This document shows, one piece after another, positions 38,401 through 46,146 of a stretch of 64,000 nucleotides of DNA. The position numbers were made by a program, and so were the translations under genes. The stretch's first letter is position 1, and the number at the start of each line of letters is the position of its first letter. Source of the stretch: Bifidobacterium panos (lineage in GTDB: Bacteria > Actinomycetota > Actinomycetes > Actinomycetales > Bifidobacteriaceae); contig NZ_JAAIIJ010000023.1 of the NCBI RefSeq assembly GCF_012932445.1, positions 44,348-108,347 on the forward strand. The letters run 5' to 3'. The notes beneath the pieces are model-generated. The model ran no database searches. It saw nothing but the letters and a program-made list of their open reading frames with translations, and had not been told where the DNA came from.

Positions 38401-40376
38401 AACGCCGCAGTACCACCCGAGGCCACGGAAATATACGCGCCACGCGTCAAGTCGATATCCAGATTCGAAAACGCATCGCTCCCGACACCATCATTCACTT
38501 GCAGACCCGCCCCCGACGCCACAGTGAACATCGACGTGGACGCCGTGAACGCCGTGGCCGGGCTCAACTTGGTGCCACCCTCCTTGGGCATCAGAACGAT
38601 GCTCTTGCCCGTCACCGTCACCGTGGACGGCACCGCATAAGTATCCACCAGCATCGTCACAGTGTCGGTCGCATCCGAATTGTCCACGCACTTCTGCAAC
38701 GTGTCGTATTTGCCATACCCAGGGGACGTATCCTTCTTCGACTGCACCTGGCACACCGGCTCGCTGCCCCACACGATGTCCTGAGACGTGGCCGAAGCGG
38801 CATAAGCCTCATTGGACCACCCGTAATAGGACGAACCGTCAAGGAAGAACTTGTCGAGATTCTTCACCGTCCCGGAACTGGCGGCCGACGACACCGCGAA
38901 CGTCTTGCCCGCAGCGCCGAACGTAGCGGCAGGATTGGGATAAATGCCGATCTTCGCGTTATCGCCGAGATCGCTGTCGACAATATAGTTCGCCGCACTG
39001 ACCTGCACTTCAAGATCCGCCGGCTTGGAATTGCATGTGTTGCCACTGATATTCGGACTGCCGCTGAGGTGAACGATGCTCATGGTCGTAGTGGAGAGCG
39101 AGCCGAGTGCGCCACTGGTGCGAGTAGTTTCTCGCGTGCAACTCGTATTGCCGGTGATTTCAGCATTGCCTCCGATGTATGCCACGTCGGAGGTGTTGTA
39201 TCCGCGCAATTCGATGGCACCGCTGCAACGCCCAGCACTATTGTTGGTGATCTTCGCAGTGCCGTTGACATCCAACCGTCCGCCAAACATGAAGATGGCA
39301 CCACCGTCGTAATACGCTGTGTTGCCGGTGATGGAGCCCCCGCTTATGGTAACCACATTCGAGGGATTGGTTGAAGTCGTGATCGGGCCAAAACTACTTT
39401 GATTGGCGGTGATGGTGCCGCCCGTCATATTGAACGTGCCGTTGACCACAGTGAACGGCGCATTACCCCACTGCGTTGAGGAGACCGAGTCGGATGGCGA
39501 ATTATTGCCCGTGATGGTGCCGTCTTGGAGGTTGACCGTCGCACCACCCTTGACAAGAGCGACCGAACCCCCAATAACCGAGCCATCGTCGGTAAGGTTC
39601 GAACTCGACACCGAGTAATTGTTCTGATACGTGCCGCCGTCAATGGTGAGGTCGGCCCCGCCGTCCAGACCATACACGCCACCCGTGCCCGACGCATTGT
39701 AGAAGTTCGCCGCATTGGTATTCGTCGCCATGACCGTACCACCGGTGATCTTCACAGCCGGCTGATTGCGGTTATTGCTCGAAGCGCGATTGCCCTCAAG
39801 CGTGCAACCGTTCAACGCCAACGTGCCCGCGCTGGTGATATAGCTCGCGGCATCGGCGTAGGTGATGGTGCAACCGTTGAACGCCGCGGTGCCGCCATCG
39901 GCCACGGAAATATACGCGCCGCTCGTCAGGTCGATATCCAGATTCGAAAACGCATCGCTCCCGACACCATCGTTCACTTGCAGACCCGCCCCCGACTCCA
40001 CGGTGAGCATCGACGTAGACGCCGTGAACGCCGCGGCCGGACTCAACTTGGTGCCACCCTCCTTGGGCAACACCGTTATGCTCTTGCCGGCAGGCACCAT
40101 CACCGTGGACGGCACCGCATACGCATCCACCAGCATCGTCACGGTATCGGTCTCCGCCGCGGCGTCCACGCAACCCTGCAACGTGTCGTACTTGCTCCCG
40201 GAGGACGTCACCTGACACACCGCATCCGCCGCATACGCGTCCTGCGCGCCGGCAACCCCCAGCACAAGGAACGCCCCGACCGCGCTGGCCAGGCACATCA
40301 ACAGCGTCGCCATCACGGCGCCGGCAGGCCGCCGCTTGCCAAGGGCGAGCCCGCGAGATTCAACGTTGCGAAGCAT
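35490..40376 (-). CDS. Large pilus-operon adhesin with three beta-helix modules, VPATG anchor
   Basis: 1628 residues from MLRNVESRGL. Signal peptide to about 50 (AYA/AD). Three long tandem modules start at about 53, 538 and 1023, each with VCQV-, KYDTLQ-CV, TDTVTMLVD-YAVPSTV and PKEGGTKLS followed by many short GG-I-GN / NGGAI / SGGTITGN turns, a right-handed beta-helix pattern. After about 1405 comes a pilin-type domain (FEFTLGLPADTTQLAG, ELRDGEYLVIEKVPSAW) and the sorting signal VPATG at 1591-1595 with a hydrophobic stretch and RLRRHSRA. As last gene of the sortase operon it is the best candidate for the tip or shaft adhesin. Ligand unknown. Confidence 0.88.
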   Translation of the reverse strand: MLRNVESRGLALGKRRPAGAVMATLLMCLASAVGAFLVLGVAGAQDAYAADAVCQVTSSGSKYDTLQGCVDAAAETDTVTMLVDAYAVPSTVMVPAGKSITVLPKEGGTKLSPAAAFTASTSMLTVESGAGLQVNDGVGSDAFSNLDIDLTSGAYISVADGGTAAFNGCTITYADAASYITSAGTLALNGCTLEGNRASSNNRNQPAVKITGGTVMATNTNAANFYNASGTGGVYGLDGGADLTIDGGTYQNNYSVSSSNLTDDGSVIGGSVALVKGGATVNLQDGTITGNNSPSDSVSSTQWGNAPFTVVNGTFNMTGGTITANQSSFGPITTSTNPSNVVTISGGSITGNTAYYDGGAIFMFGGRLDVNGTAKITNNSAGRCSGAIELRGYNTSDVAYIGGNAEITGNTSCTRETTRTSGALGSLSTTTMSIVHLSGSPNISGNTCNSKPADLEVQVSAANYIVDSDLGDNAKIGIYPNPAATFGAAGKTFAVSSAASSGTVKNLDKFFLDGSSYYGWSNEAYAASATSQDIVWGSEPVCQVQSKKDTSPGYGKYDTLQKCVDNSDATDTVTMLVDTYAVPSTVTVTGKSIVLMPKEGGTKLSPATAFTASTSMFTVASGAGLQVNDGVGSDAFSNLDIDLTRGAYISVASGGTAAFNGCTITYANAASYITSAGDLTLNGCTLEGNRSTITRTQPAVKITGGTATATNTSAANFNNSSGTGGVYRVEGAANLTINGGTYENNYSASTNSATPNMGGSVMFITGGSTVTLQDGTLTNNGAYEANTYANSAVYIQTGTFNMTGGSLTGNKGSHGGAISAWNYAGNTINISGGTISDNQAWYDGGAIYVSETASNTLIVSENAKISGNSAKRNGGAISQRGGTLTISGNAVITGNNVTGAIAQSNPYYGAISSLNAMPTVHLSGSPQIYGNTYGTTAADLEVRTSAANYIVDDDLGDDAKIGIYAYPAATYGVAGATFAKSAATSSLTVKNLDKFFLDGSSYVGWAKAAYVGSGTYQDVVWGGEPVCLVESLKSTSPTYGKYDTLQKCVTASAATDTVTMLVDAYAVPSTVTVPAGKSVVLLPKEGGTKLSLASTFTAGTSMLSVASGATLQLNNAGAEDRLTLDGSATTNNKGINSSGTLNVGSTTIQNFTYSAAANQGGAAILCSGATKLMNGATITDNTVSSDTGWGGAGGIGVNGNNASLLIEDGAKVTRNAGYDGGGISVANGASVTMSGGEISDNYARNPAGGVYLYSTGGSFTMTGGTITGNYSKNYGGGAIFAHTNSTVKLSGGTITGNSSAAGMRGAVEIYTSTSKLEVSGSPVVWGNYVGGTWDATNKKISALGTVQKDLDNTGNNTQAYITVTGDLDAAAKLGVRNAVAAGQPAGAQFGTTSASSALTVKNLSAFKNLDNTNLFGAAGANNQTIWAGYGDVRVYKGTSNNYSDKQHLFEFTLGLPADTTQLAGQVYDASGAATDRSYTFTASDNTFELRDGEYLVIEKVPSAWAITVTESDSRAVTGEPANSQQYKATETVTAPTGSTYTAANLHAVAASKQVTGTVVPTYTYDADTDIYSADETKFNRADFGNVTLDEVPATGVQATDMQYRAMALAAGLALALLAVARLRRHSRA

Positions 40377-40479
40377 GATCACACCCGCCTTTCTTCGGTA
40401 ACGCACAGACGAAACCGGTCCGTGCTCCTCCGATACCCCGACATCGGGAAATATTCACTCAACGGCAAACGGCTGTCCA

Positions 40480-41052
40480 TCAGATCCCCCTGCGTCGGAA
40501 CAGGCCCATGACCTGCCCGTAAATATTGTGTTCCGGCACGCACCCGAAAATACGCGAATCGACCGCGGTGCCGCGGTTGTCGCCCAGCACGAACACCGAA
40601 CCGGCCGGCACCGTCAACGGGAACGTGACCCCGCCCGACACCTGCGTGGTCTCCTGGACGATGCCCTGCTCGACCTGGTGACTGCCATTGACCATCAACC
40701 CGTCCGAGGTGATGTCGACCTTGTCGCCGGCCACGGCCACAATGCGCCCGGCCGTGGCCGCGCCCTCGTAATCAAGCACCACCACATCCTGCGCATGCAA
40801 CTTGGTATGCAAGCGGTAATAAAGCACCAAATCACCGTCCTTGATGGAAGGGCTCATCGACGTATCAGTAACACGGTAGGCACCGAAGACAAAGGTGAAC
40901 ACCGCCGCAATGGCAACGGCAATGAACACAACCTTGAGCAACAGCTGCAACAAATCCTTCCACAACGGCACATATTCCTGTTCCAACGCGGAAGCCGGTC
41001 TGACTGATTCACCCGATGCAGCCGGTCTGCTCCTCGACACACCATGTCTCAC
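40480..41052 (-). CDS. Pilus-associated signal peptidase I-like protein without the usual Lys
   Basis: 190 residues from a GTG whose last two bases overlap the minor-pilin stop codon (GTGA). One helix about 36-56, then TDTSMSPSI with the catalytic-type S65 and the box E region VFVLGDNRGTAVDSR. At the position of the general-base Lys (K-R in canonical enzymes) the sequence is AGRIVAVAGD, with G102 before R103. The canonical LepB elsewhere in this window keeps IKRLIGLPGD. Signal-peptidase-like proteins such as SipA occur in streptococcal pilus loci. An alternative GTG lies four codons in. Confidence 0.85.
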   Translation of the reverse strand: MRHGVSRSRPAASGESVRPASALEQEYVPLWKDLLQLLLKVVFIAVAIAAVFTFVFGAYRVTDTSMSPSIKDGDLVLYYRLHTKLHAQDVVVLDYEGAATAGRIVAVAGDKVDITSDGLMVNGSHQVEQGIVQETTQVSGGVTFPLTVPAGSVFVLGDNRGTAVDSRIFGCVPEHNIYGQVMGLFRRRGI

Positions 41053-41726
41053 AACGTCCCCCGCTGCTCGCAGCGCCGGTTCGTCACACGGCGCACGGCC
41101 ATGAACAGCAACGCCAACAGCAACAACAGCAGCAACAGCGAGAACATCACCGTCGCGCCGGTGCTGGCCAACGGGCCTTGCGCGGCGGGCGCGGGCGGCG
41201 CCTTGTAGGACACCGTCCACACCGGATCCCAGGACTTGCTGCCCTGCTCGTCATAGAACAAAGCCTTCGTGTTCAGATTGCCATCGGCGTCGTAACCCAT
41301 CGCATAAATGCGCACCCTGTACGTGGTCGAATCGTAGGTGTAATTCGCCTGCCTGTCGGTCACATGCTGGTAAAGGGCGTACTCGTAACTCAGACCGCCC
41401 TCCACCGGAAAGTCGAAATCGACAGTCCGGCTGACGCTGCCCGTCATCGTCCAGCAATAGCGCCCATCAACCGTGCCTTCGGGCATGGGCGCGCCATCAC
41501 TGACGGCAACCATGCAATATTCATAAGTCTTACGGATATCGGCACTATCCGTATCGATGCGCTGGCCGACGCCGAAACTGGCCCGATGCGTCGCGGCGCA
41601 GGCGGAGGGAGTCATGGCGAAAGCGGCAAACAGCGCGGCGACAACCAGAGTAATGAAGGCGCACGGAACCATGCGCACGACACCAAAGGCGCTTCGCGCT
41701 TCCCGCCTGTTCATATTCATCATCAT
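41049..41726 (-). CDS. Minor pilin, FctB-like, LASTG sorting signal
   Basis: 225 residues. Signal peptide about 1-45 (MTPSACA/A), one Spy0128-like domain about 50-175 with the pattern SYEYALYQ and YDSTTYRVRIYAMGYD, then LASTG at 186-190, a 20-residue Leu-rich helix and RRVTNRR. ATGATGATG start, with AAGGA five bases upstream; the ATGA overlaps the sortase stop codon. Likely the pilus base subunit or cell-wall link. Confidence 0.85.
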   Translation of the reverse strand: MMMNMNRREARSAFGVVRMVPCAFITLVVAALFAAFAMTPSACAATHRASFGVGQRIDTDSADIRKTYEYCMVAVSDGAPMPEGTVDGRYCWTMTGSVSRTVDFDFPVEGGLSYEYALYQHVTDRQANYTYDSTTYRVRIYAMGYDADGNLNTKALFYDEQGSKSWDPVWTVSYKAPPAPAAQGPLASTGATVMFSLLLLLLLLALLFMAVRRVTNRRCEQRGTL

Positions 41727-42655
41727 TCGCTTCCTTCGGATGGGGAATCTTGCCCATCTTCCTGTTTCCGCTTGCGCTTCGTCACATACAGCACAATGCC
41801 CAACCCGGCCGCCAAAGCAATCAGCAGCCAGTCGTACCAGGGAATGCCGAACCATCCCCTGAACCCGTCCACGCCGGTGCCGGTGTTCGGCCACTTCACA
41901 TAAGGATTCCCGTAGGTCTCGTCGGTGATCCTGCCCAGCAACACCCAACGCCCGTTGGTCTTCTCACTGGCGCAGGTCGACAACATCAACACACGGCTGC
42001 CGGTGTCCACGGACACCGAAGCGCGACGGTATTTCAGCTTGGACTCAACATAGCTGAGCCACTCCCGCCTTGCCGCCTGACCGTCAAGATTGGTCTGGTA
42101 AATGTTGCCGTCATACGCATCGGCCTCAAGGAACCCGAAGAACTCCACGCCCCAATCACGACCGTCATAAAACAGATTGCCGTACTGGTGCTCATCGAAG
42201 AAATCCTTGGCATCGAACTCATCCAGATCACCGAACATCAGATGGTCCTCCATGTGATGCCCATACACGATGGACGGGAAACTGGAGAAGTCCGATTTGC
42301 TCTTCGCGTCCAGGAACACCGAACCGGACAACGCCTCCTCGCCCTTCGCGTTCCTGGAAAGGTAAGTATTGTTGTCCCTGCCCTGCACCACCGGGTAATC
42401 AATGCCCGTGCCATAAACCTGCAACCACGCCTTGACATCCGGGTTGATCCCGCGCAACTCGTCGAACGACAAGGTGTTGCTCGGAGCGGGCTTGTACGGC
42501 TGCCATTGGCTGGCCGAGGCGGCGGTGCTGACCTGATGGGAATCCCACAACGCGTAGCACCCAATGGCGAGGAAACCGAGCAGGACGGCGACCACCACGG
42601 CGTTAACCACAAAGTTCGCGCCGCGAACCGCTTTCCGCCCGGCCTCCCCACACAT
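41723..42655 (-). CDS. Class B sortase of the pilus operon
   Basis: 310 residues. N-terminal helix 12-36, sortase barrel with IDYPVVQGRDNNTYL (class B signature), YGHHM with catalytic H133, LSTCAS with C228 and NGRWVLL with R236, plus a C-terminal helix about 270-290 and a charged tail. Class B sortases such as SrtC2 polymerise Spy0128-type pilins in streptococci; the NPTG motif in the preceding pilin suits such an enzyme. 37 bases after the pilin gene and overlapping the minor pilin gene. Confidence 0.93.
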   Translation of the reverse strand: MCGEAGRKAVRGANFVVNAVVVAVLLGFLAIGCYALWDSHQVSTAASASQWQPYKPAPSNTLSFDELRGINPDVKAWLQVYGTGIDYPVVQGRDNNTYLSRNAKGEEALSGSVFLDAKSKSDFSSFPSIVYGHHMEDHLMFGDLDEFDAKDFFDEHQYGNLFYDGRDWGVEFFGFLEADAYDGNIYQTNLDGQAARREWLSYVESKLKYRRASVSVDTGSRVLMLSTCASEKTNGRWVLLGRITDETYGNPYVKWPNTGTGVDGFRGWFGIPWYDWLLIALAAGLGIVLYVTKRKRKQEDGQDSPSEGSE

Positions 42656-42692
42656 GGATACTCGGAGTTTCTATTCGATTATGCTATCGGTT

Positions 42693-44261
42693 TCAGGCGC
42701 GAACCATGCGCTTGCGGCGGATGGCGAACCAAGCCGCGAACGCCGCCACCGGAATACCAATCATCAACACATACGGCAGCACCGCAATCAGAATACCCGT
42801 CGGGTTCGGAGCCGTATAGGTATTGGTGATGGCCGTGATGTTGCCGGTGGTGCTGTAATCCGAAGCGGAATCGTCGTTCACCAGCATCTGAGCGGCGGTG
42901 CCAGTGTAAACGGTGCTGAAGTTAAAGGCATCAGTGACCGGGGTGTCATCCGTCACCGTTGCGACAGCGGCATCGGTCTTGGTGGCCTCGTTAACCTGGG
43001 CGCTTGCAGTATAGCCGAGCTTGGTAACAACCGCGCGGTCGTTCTCAGCCACGACATACTTGGTGCCGACCGGCAGGTTCTTCACAGCTTCCCTATCAGC
43101 CGCGGGGAAAGCGGTATTAACCGGGTTCTTGCTGCTGTCACTGGTGAACTGGAGATACTCACCATGACGCAGATAGAACGTGACCTCATTGGAAGCAGTC
43201 TCACCAGCCTTCACAGTGAACGAATAAGCGTTGACAGTACGCGGAGCGACAGCGTCAGCGATCGAGTTGTCGGACTTGTTGTACACGTAAGCGGTGAACG
43301 TCTGATCCGTGTCCTTCACGCTGGTGGCCGGAAGAGTGATCTTCGCGGTCTGCTTGAACAGCTTCTGCTTGTCGCCGCCATTGCCGTTATCGGTAGTGGT
43401 AGTAGCATCATCGGCCACGGTCTTGCTGATCTGCAGCGTGGCATTCTGGCTGTAGTTGTTGGCGAACTCGAAGCCTTCCGCATCGGTGTCAGCGGTGGGA
43501 TCCGTGGTGTTCGGGGTCTTCACCTTAGTCGGATCGACCTTGTGCAAATCGTTGGTTGCGTCGTTGGTGCCGATCTTTTCGCCCTTGCCGTTGCCGTCCA
43601 CGGCGGTGCGCTCGACGGTCACATTGGTGATGGCCAGACCGGAAGCCGCGGTGGCGCTGTTCTCGACATACACGCGCACGGTGTACTTGGCCTGGGAGTT
43701 CGTGATGGTACGGCTATCCGGAGAACCAGTATGCTTGGCGGACGCGGTCTCCGTCACCGTGTAAACATACACGCCAGCGTGGGTGTAGGAACCAACATCA
43801 GTCAGCGTCTTGCTGACATCCGGAATGAATTCGGTGCCCGCAGTGGTAATCACCTTCTGGCTCTTGCCCGCATCAACAGCGGCATCGACCGTCACAGTGA
43901 GCGTATTGTTGCGGGACGTGTTGGAACCCGTGCCCATGTTGGGGAAAGTGCTCGTGGAAGTATCAGCCGGGTTCACCGTGGTGCACAGAGTGGCGGCGGT
44001 GACATCGGCGCCTTCCTTAACACCATCAGCGGTATCACAAGCCTTGACAAACGTGAAAGTGAACGTGTCATCCTTGATGTCCATACCGGCAGGAGCATTG
44101 ATAATCTTGCTCAGCTTGACGTTATCCCTCGTTGTCGCGGTCGCCGTGGGATCGAAAGTGCTATCGGCACTAGCTACGGCCGCAAACACGCCCCCCCCCA
44201 GCAGAGTCGCGACGGCAGTCACGCCTACCAGAGTGCGTTTCATCTGCTTCATCATGTGCAT
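42693..44261 (-). CDS. Major pilin, Spy0128-like, NPTG sorting motif, G9 tract in signal peptide
   Basis: 522 residues. Signal peptide 1-32 (FAAVASA). Two Spy0128-type domains: K52 (KLSKII), E171 (YTVTE) and N268/N269 (FANNYS), then K280 (LQISKTV), E406 (VVAEND) and N480 (ITNTYTA), which fits one Lys-Asn isopeptide bond with a catalytic Glu in each domain. Sorting signal NPTG at 486-489, helix, IRRKRMVRA. AAAGGAGAG precedes ATG codons at residues 1 and 3. Codons 21-24 (Leu-Gly-Gly-Gly) contain nine consecutive G on the coding strand, so a one-base slip would abolish the protein. First gene of the operon. Confidence 0.92.
   Translation of the reverse strand: MHMMKQMKRTLVGVTAVATLLGGGVFAAVASADSTFDPTATATTRDNVKLSKIINAPAGMDIKDDTFTFTFVKACDTADGVKEGADVTAATLCTTVNPADTSTSTFPNMGTGSNTSRNNTLTVTVDAAVDAGKSQKVITTAGTEFIPDVSKTLTDVGSYTHAGVYVYTVTETASAKHTGSPDSRTITNSQAKYTVRVYVENSATAASGLAITNVTVERTAVDGNGKGEKIGTNDATNDLHKVDPTKVKTPNTTDPTADTDAEGFEFANNYSQNATLQISKTVADDATTTTDNGNGGDKQKLFKQTAKITLPATSVKDTDQTFTAYVYNKSDNSIADAVAPRTVNAYSFTVKAGETASNEVTFYLRHGEYLQFTSDSSKNPVNTAFPAADREAVKNLPVGTKYVVAENDRAVVTKLGYTASAQVNEATKTDAAVATVTDDTPVTDAFNFSTVYTGTAAQMLVNDDSASDYSTTGNITAITNTYTAPNPTGILIAVLPYVLMIGIPVAAFAAWFAIRRKRMVRA
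44191..44199 (-). repeat. G9 homopolymer in the pilin signal-peptide codons
   Basis: Nine C on the plus strand, nine G in the coding strand, at codons 21-24 of the major pilin. As given, the reading frame is intact (phase ON). Confidence 0.9.
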
Positions 44262-44400
44262 ATCTCTCCTTTACAGAGTCGGATGAATTCGTCGTGTCAT
44301 GACTGTTGCAACTCGCAACACACCCACGGCTTTTCAGGGTTAATACTACACCCCTACCCCCCGAAGGTGCACCCCACCTTCCAGCTCGCGCAAACGACAG
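44262..44400 (-). promoter_or_regulatory. Pilin operon leader and promoter region
   Basis: A possible -10 TAGTAT (44343-44348, minus strand) lies about 80 bases upstream of the ATG; its -35 is weak and the spacer contains a C6 run (plus strand). The leader has an inverted repeat TGTTGC-AACTC-GCAACA at 44304-44320, a candidate operator or RNA hairpin. The rest of the 310-base gap is filled by repeat copy B. Confidence 0.35.
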
Positions 44401-44408
44401 ACAGCAGA

Positions 44409-44537
44409 CGGCAGCTTGGGCCATCCTGCTTACGTGTGGCACCCAATCGCAAACAACGCGAGTAGGAGGGGCGGAATCACAACGGCCATACTCGCGATAT
44501 CGGGAAAAACCCACCACACGTAAGCGAGATACCTCAC
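44409..44537 (+). repeat. Dispersed hairpin repeat, copy B
   Basis: Outer arms GCTTACGTGTGG (44428-44439) and CCACACGTAAGC (44514-44525), inner stem CGCGAGTA / TACTCGCG, core GGAATCAC. About 90% identical to copy C over the whole length without gaps, and in the same orientation. It lies 35 bases after the stop codon of the nucleotidyltransferase gene. Confidence 0.9.
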
Positions 44538-44571
44538 CCTCGCCCCCTCCGCCCCATCACAGCGAAACCGT

Positions 44572-45303
44572 CTACCAAGCAGCGAGTACCTCAATGGCGT
44601 CAAGTCCGTTTTGCTCATGCTGTTCATCGAGATTATCCCAATAACGAGAGCCTTCAACGAGCTTCTCGTGTAGGAGTTTGAGGCGTTTTCGATCGGTTTT
44701 GCTGTGGAGCCGTTCGACTTCGGCATCGGGATCTTCAATCAGGGAAGAGAGCAGCGCGGCATCATAGAGGTGCCGATCGCCGTATCCGGCATGATCGGCG
44801 CTATATGCAGCGCTTTTGAGAACCAAAGCACCAAGCAAATCAGGGATGCGAATCGTGACATGCCGGTCGTGGCTGACCAGTTCAATCAACATGCTGCGTT
44901 CCACAGCTTGCGCACCACCTGGCATCGAAAGAATCGGACTGCCGGCGATTGCGGCGTCTTTGCTCAGGAATTTAGGTAAATGGTCAGCAACCAGAAGATC
45001 GACGATATCGCCGTTAGGCGCTGCCATGCGCGTCGTATAGCCAGTCAGCGTGCCGGGTTGTGCTTTAAATCCGCGCTTGTCAAGTACATTCCTGATCTTC
45101 GTGACGCCTCGCCGATCGGAAAGAAGATCAACAAGAAAATCAGCATCAGTGGTGGGCCGCGCGTCAAGTCCGCCCATAGTGGCATGGAGCTGGACCATAA
45201 GCCCTCCAGTGAGCAACCACGAGCTGGCGATGTCAGCTTCGGCAACCGCATAAACGATGTTCCACGGGTGCATAGAGTCTGCAATGGGAATGCTGGGAAT
45301 CAT
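44572..45303 (-). CDS. AbiEii-like nucleotidyltransferase toxin
   Basis: 243 residues of the AbiEii/AbiGii type IV toxin class. Nucleotidyltransferase core with LLTGGLMVQLHA and RPTTDADFLVD (T/D-x-D metal site), then GDIVDLLVADH as the third acidic position, and a helical C-terminal half (RDLLGALVLKSAAY-like PDLLGALVLK). Such toxins transfer nucleotides to target RNAs such as tRNA. GGAGGA is seven bases before the ATG and the antitoxin gene ends 12 bases upstream. Assignment to the exact subfamily is by motif only. Confidence 0.82.
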   Translation of the reverse strand: MIPSIPIADSMHPWNIVYAVAEADIASSWLLTGGLMVQLHATMGGLDARPTTDADFLVDLLSDRRGVTKIRNVLDKRGFKAQPGTLTGYTTRMAAPNGDIVDLLVADHLPKFLSKDAAIAGSPILSMPGGAQAVERSMLIELVSHDRHVTIRIPDLLGALVLKSAAYSADHAGYGDRHLYDAALLSSLIEDPDAEVERLHSKTDRKRLKLLHEKLVEGSRYWDNLDEQHEQNGLDAIEVLAAW

Positions 45304-45315
45304 GATTTATCCTCC

Positions 45316-46023
45316 TTACATGGTCAGGTCGATACGATTGAAGCGCGCAAGCAGCTCGCTGAGTTTCGTCAATCCTGCACGTCGCTCTCGCGGATCAGTG
45401 GACTCGGCAAGATCGGCGGCGCATACGCCAATGGGCATGGGGCCTTGCCCGTCGGGAATAAAGTCGGCCACCCGCAATCTAACTCCGACAGGTGCAGCAC
45501 CCTGTTTAAGCCGACAATTTCTGACGAGCTGTTCGCATCCGTCAGCGAGGACATAACCCTCAACCAGACCTGTGCGTGCCAACTGGAATTCGTCAGCAAG
45601 CTCGCCGGTGGCCGCACAAGCGCGAATCATAGCTTCGGCCTTTTTGCGCATGGAATCCCTGCACCAATATTCGCTTGTCCTGGCCCGACGCCGGGTGAGC
45701 CTGGCGAGATTTTCGGCATCCATATCGTGCAAATATCCTCTCAGCCGATAACGTTGCTGCGGGCTAATCCACGGCACGGGTTCGTCGCTGATCATGTAGA
45801 GAGCGGCGAATGCCATCCGCTCAGAGTATGGGCGCCCGGCACTTCCAGCCCAACGCGCACAGCGAAGTACGGAATCGTCTGTGATGAGAACGCCTTTACG
45901 GCCGTCTGTGAAAGCGACGAGATCGCCCGCCTCGCACAGTGCAGAGATTCGTCGCTCGCTCACCTGCAATCGTTGCGCGGCTTCTTGACGGGTAAGCAGC
46001 GTGCTGGTCGTTCTGATGGACAT
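45316..46023 (-). CDS. Helix-turn-helix protein, probable antitoxin
   Basis: 235 residues. N-terminal excisionase-like HTH (LTRQEAAQRLQVSERRISALCEAGDLVAF) and a helical domain with many Arg/Glu (RLRGYLHDMDAENLARLTRR). It precedes the AbiEii-like gene by 12 bases, the usual order for type IV toxin-antitoxin pairs, and its promoter is overlapped by three copies of an AT-rich box, so it probably represses itself. It differs from the classical AbiEi N-terminus. The gene and its promoter are less GC-rich than the surroundings. Confidence 0.75.
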   Translation of the reverse strand: MSIRTTSTLLTRQEAAQRLQVSERRISALCEAGDLVAFTDGRKGVLITDDSVLRCARWAGSAGRPYSERMAFAALYMISDEPVPWISPQQRYRLRGYLHDMDAENLARLTRRRARTSEYWCRDSMRKKAEAMIRACAATGELADEFQLARTGLVEGYVLADGCEQLVRNCRLKQGAAPVGVRLRVADFIPDGQGPMPIGVCAADLAESTDPRERRAGLTKLSELLARFNRIDLTM

Positions 46024-46031
46024 GCCATCAT

Positions 46032-46110
46032 TGTATACACAATTATTCCCATTTGTGAATAATTCTGTATATACAAAACTGTACGCCTAGGCGAATAGTT
46101 ATGTATATAT
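46032..46110 (-). promoter_or_regulatory. Promoter and three operator boxes of the toxin-antitoxin pair
   Basis: TTCACA, 16 bases, TATACA reads on the minus strand just upstream of the antitoxin ATG. Boxes of the form GAATARTTNTGTATAYA occur at 46057-46074 and 46093-46110 (same strand) and as an inverted copy at 46033-46048 (GTATACACAATTATTC), so they cover the promoter. Confidence 0.65.
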
Positions 46111-46146
46111 TTTCCGCCTCTCGTCACACCGCGAGGGAACAGCGCA

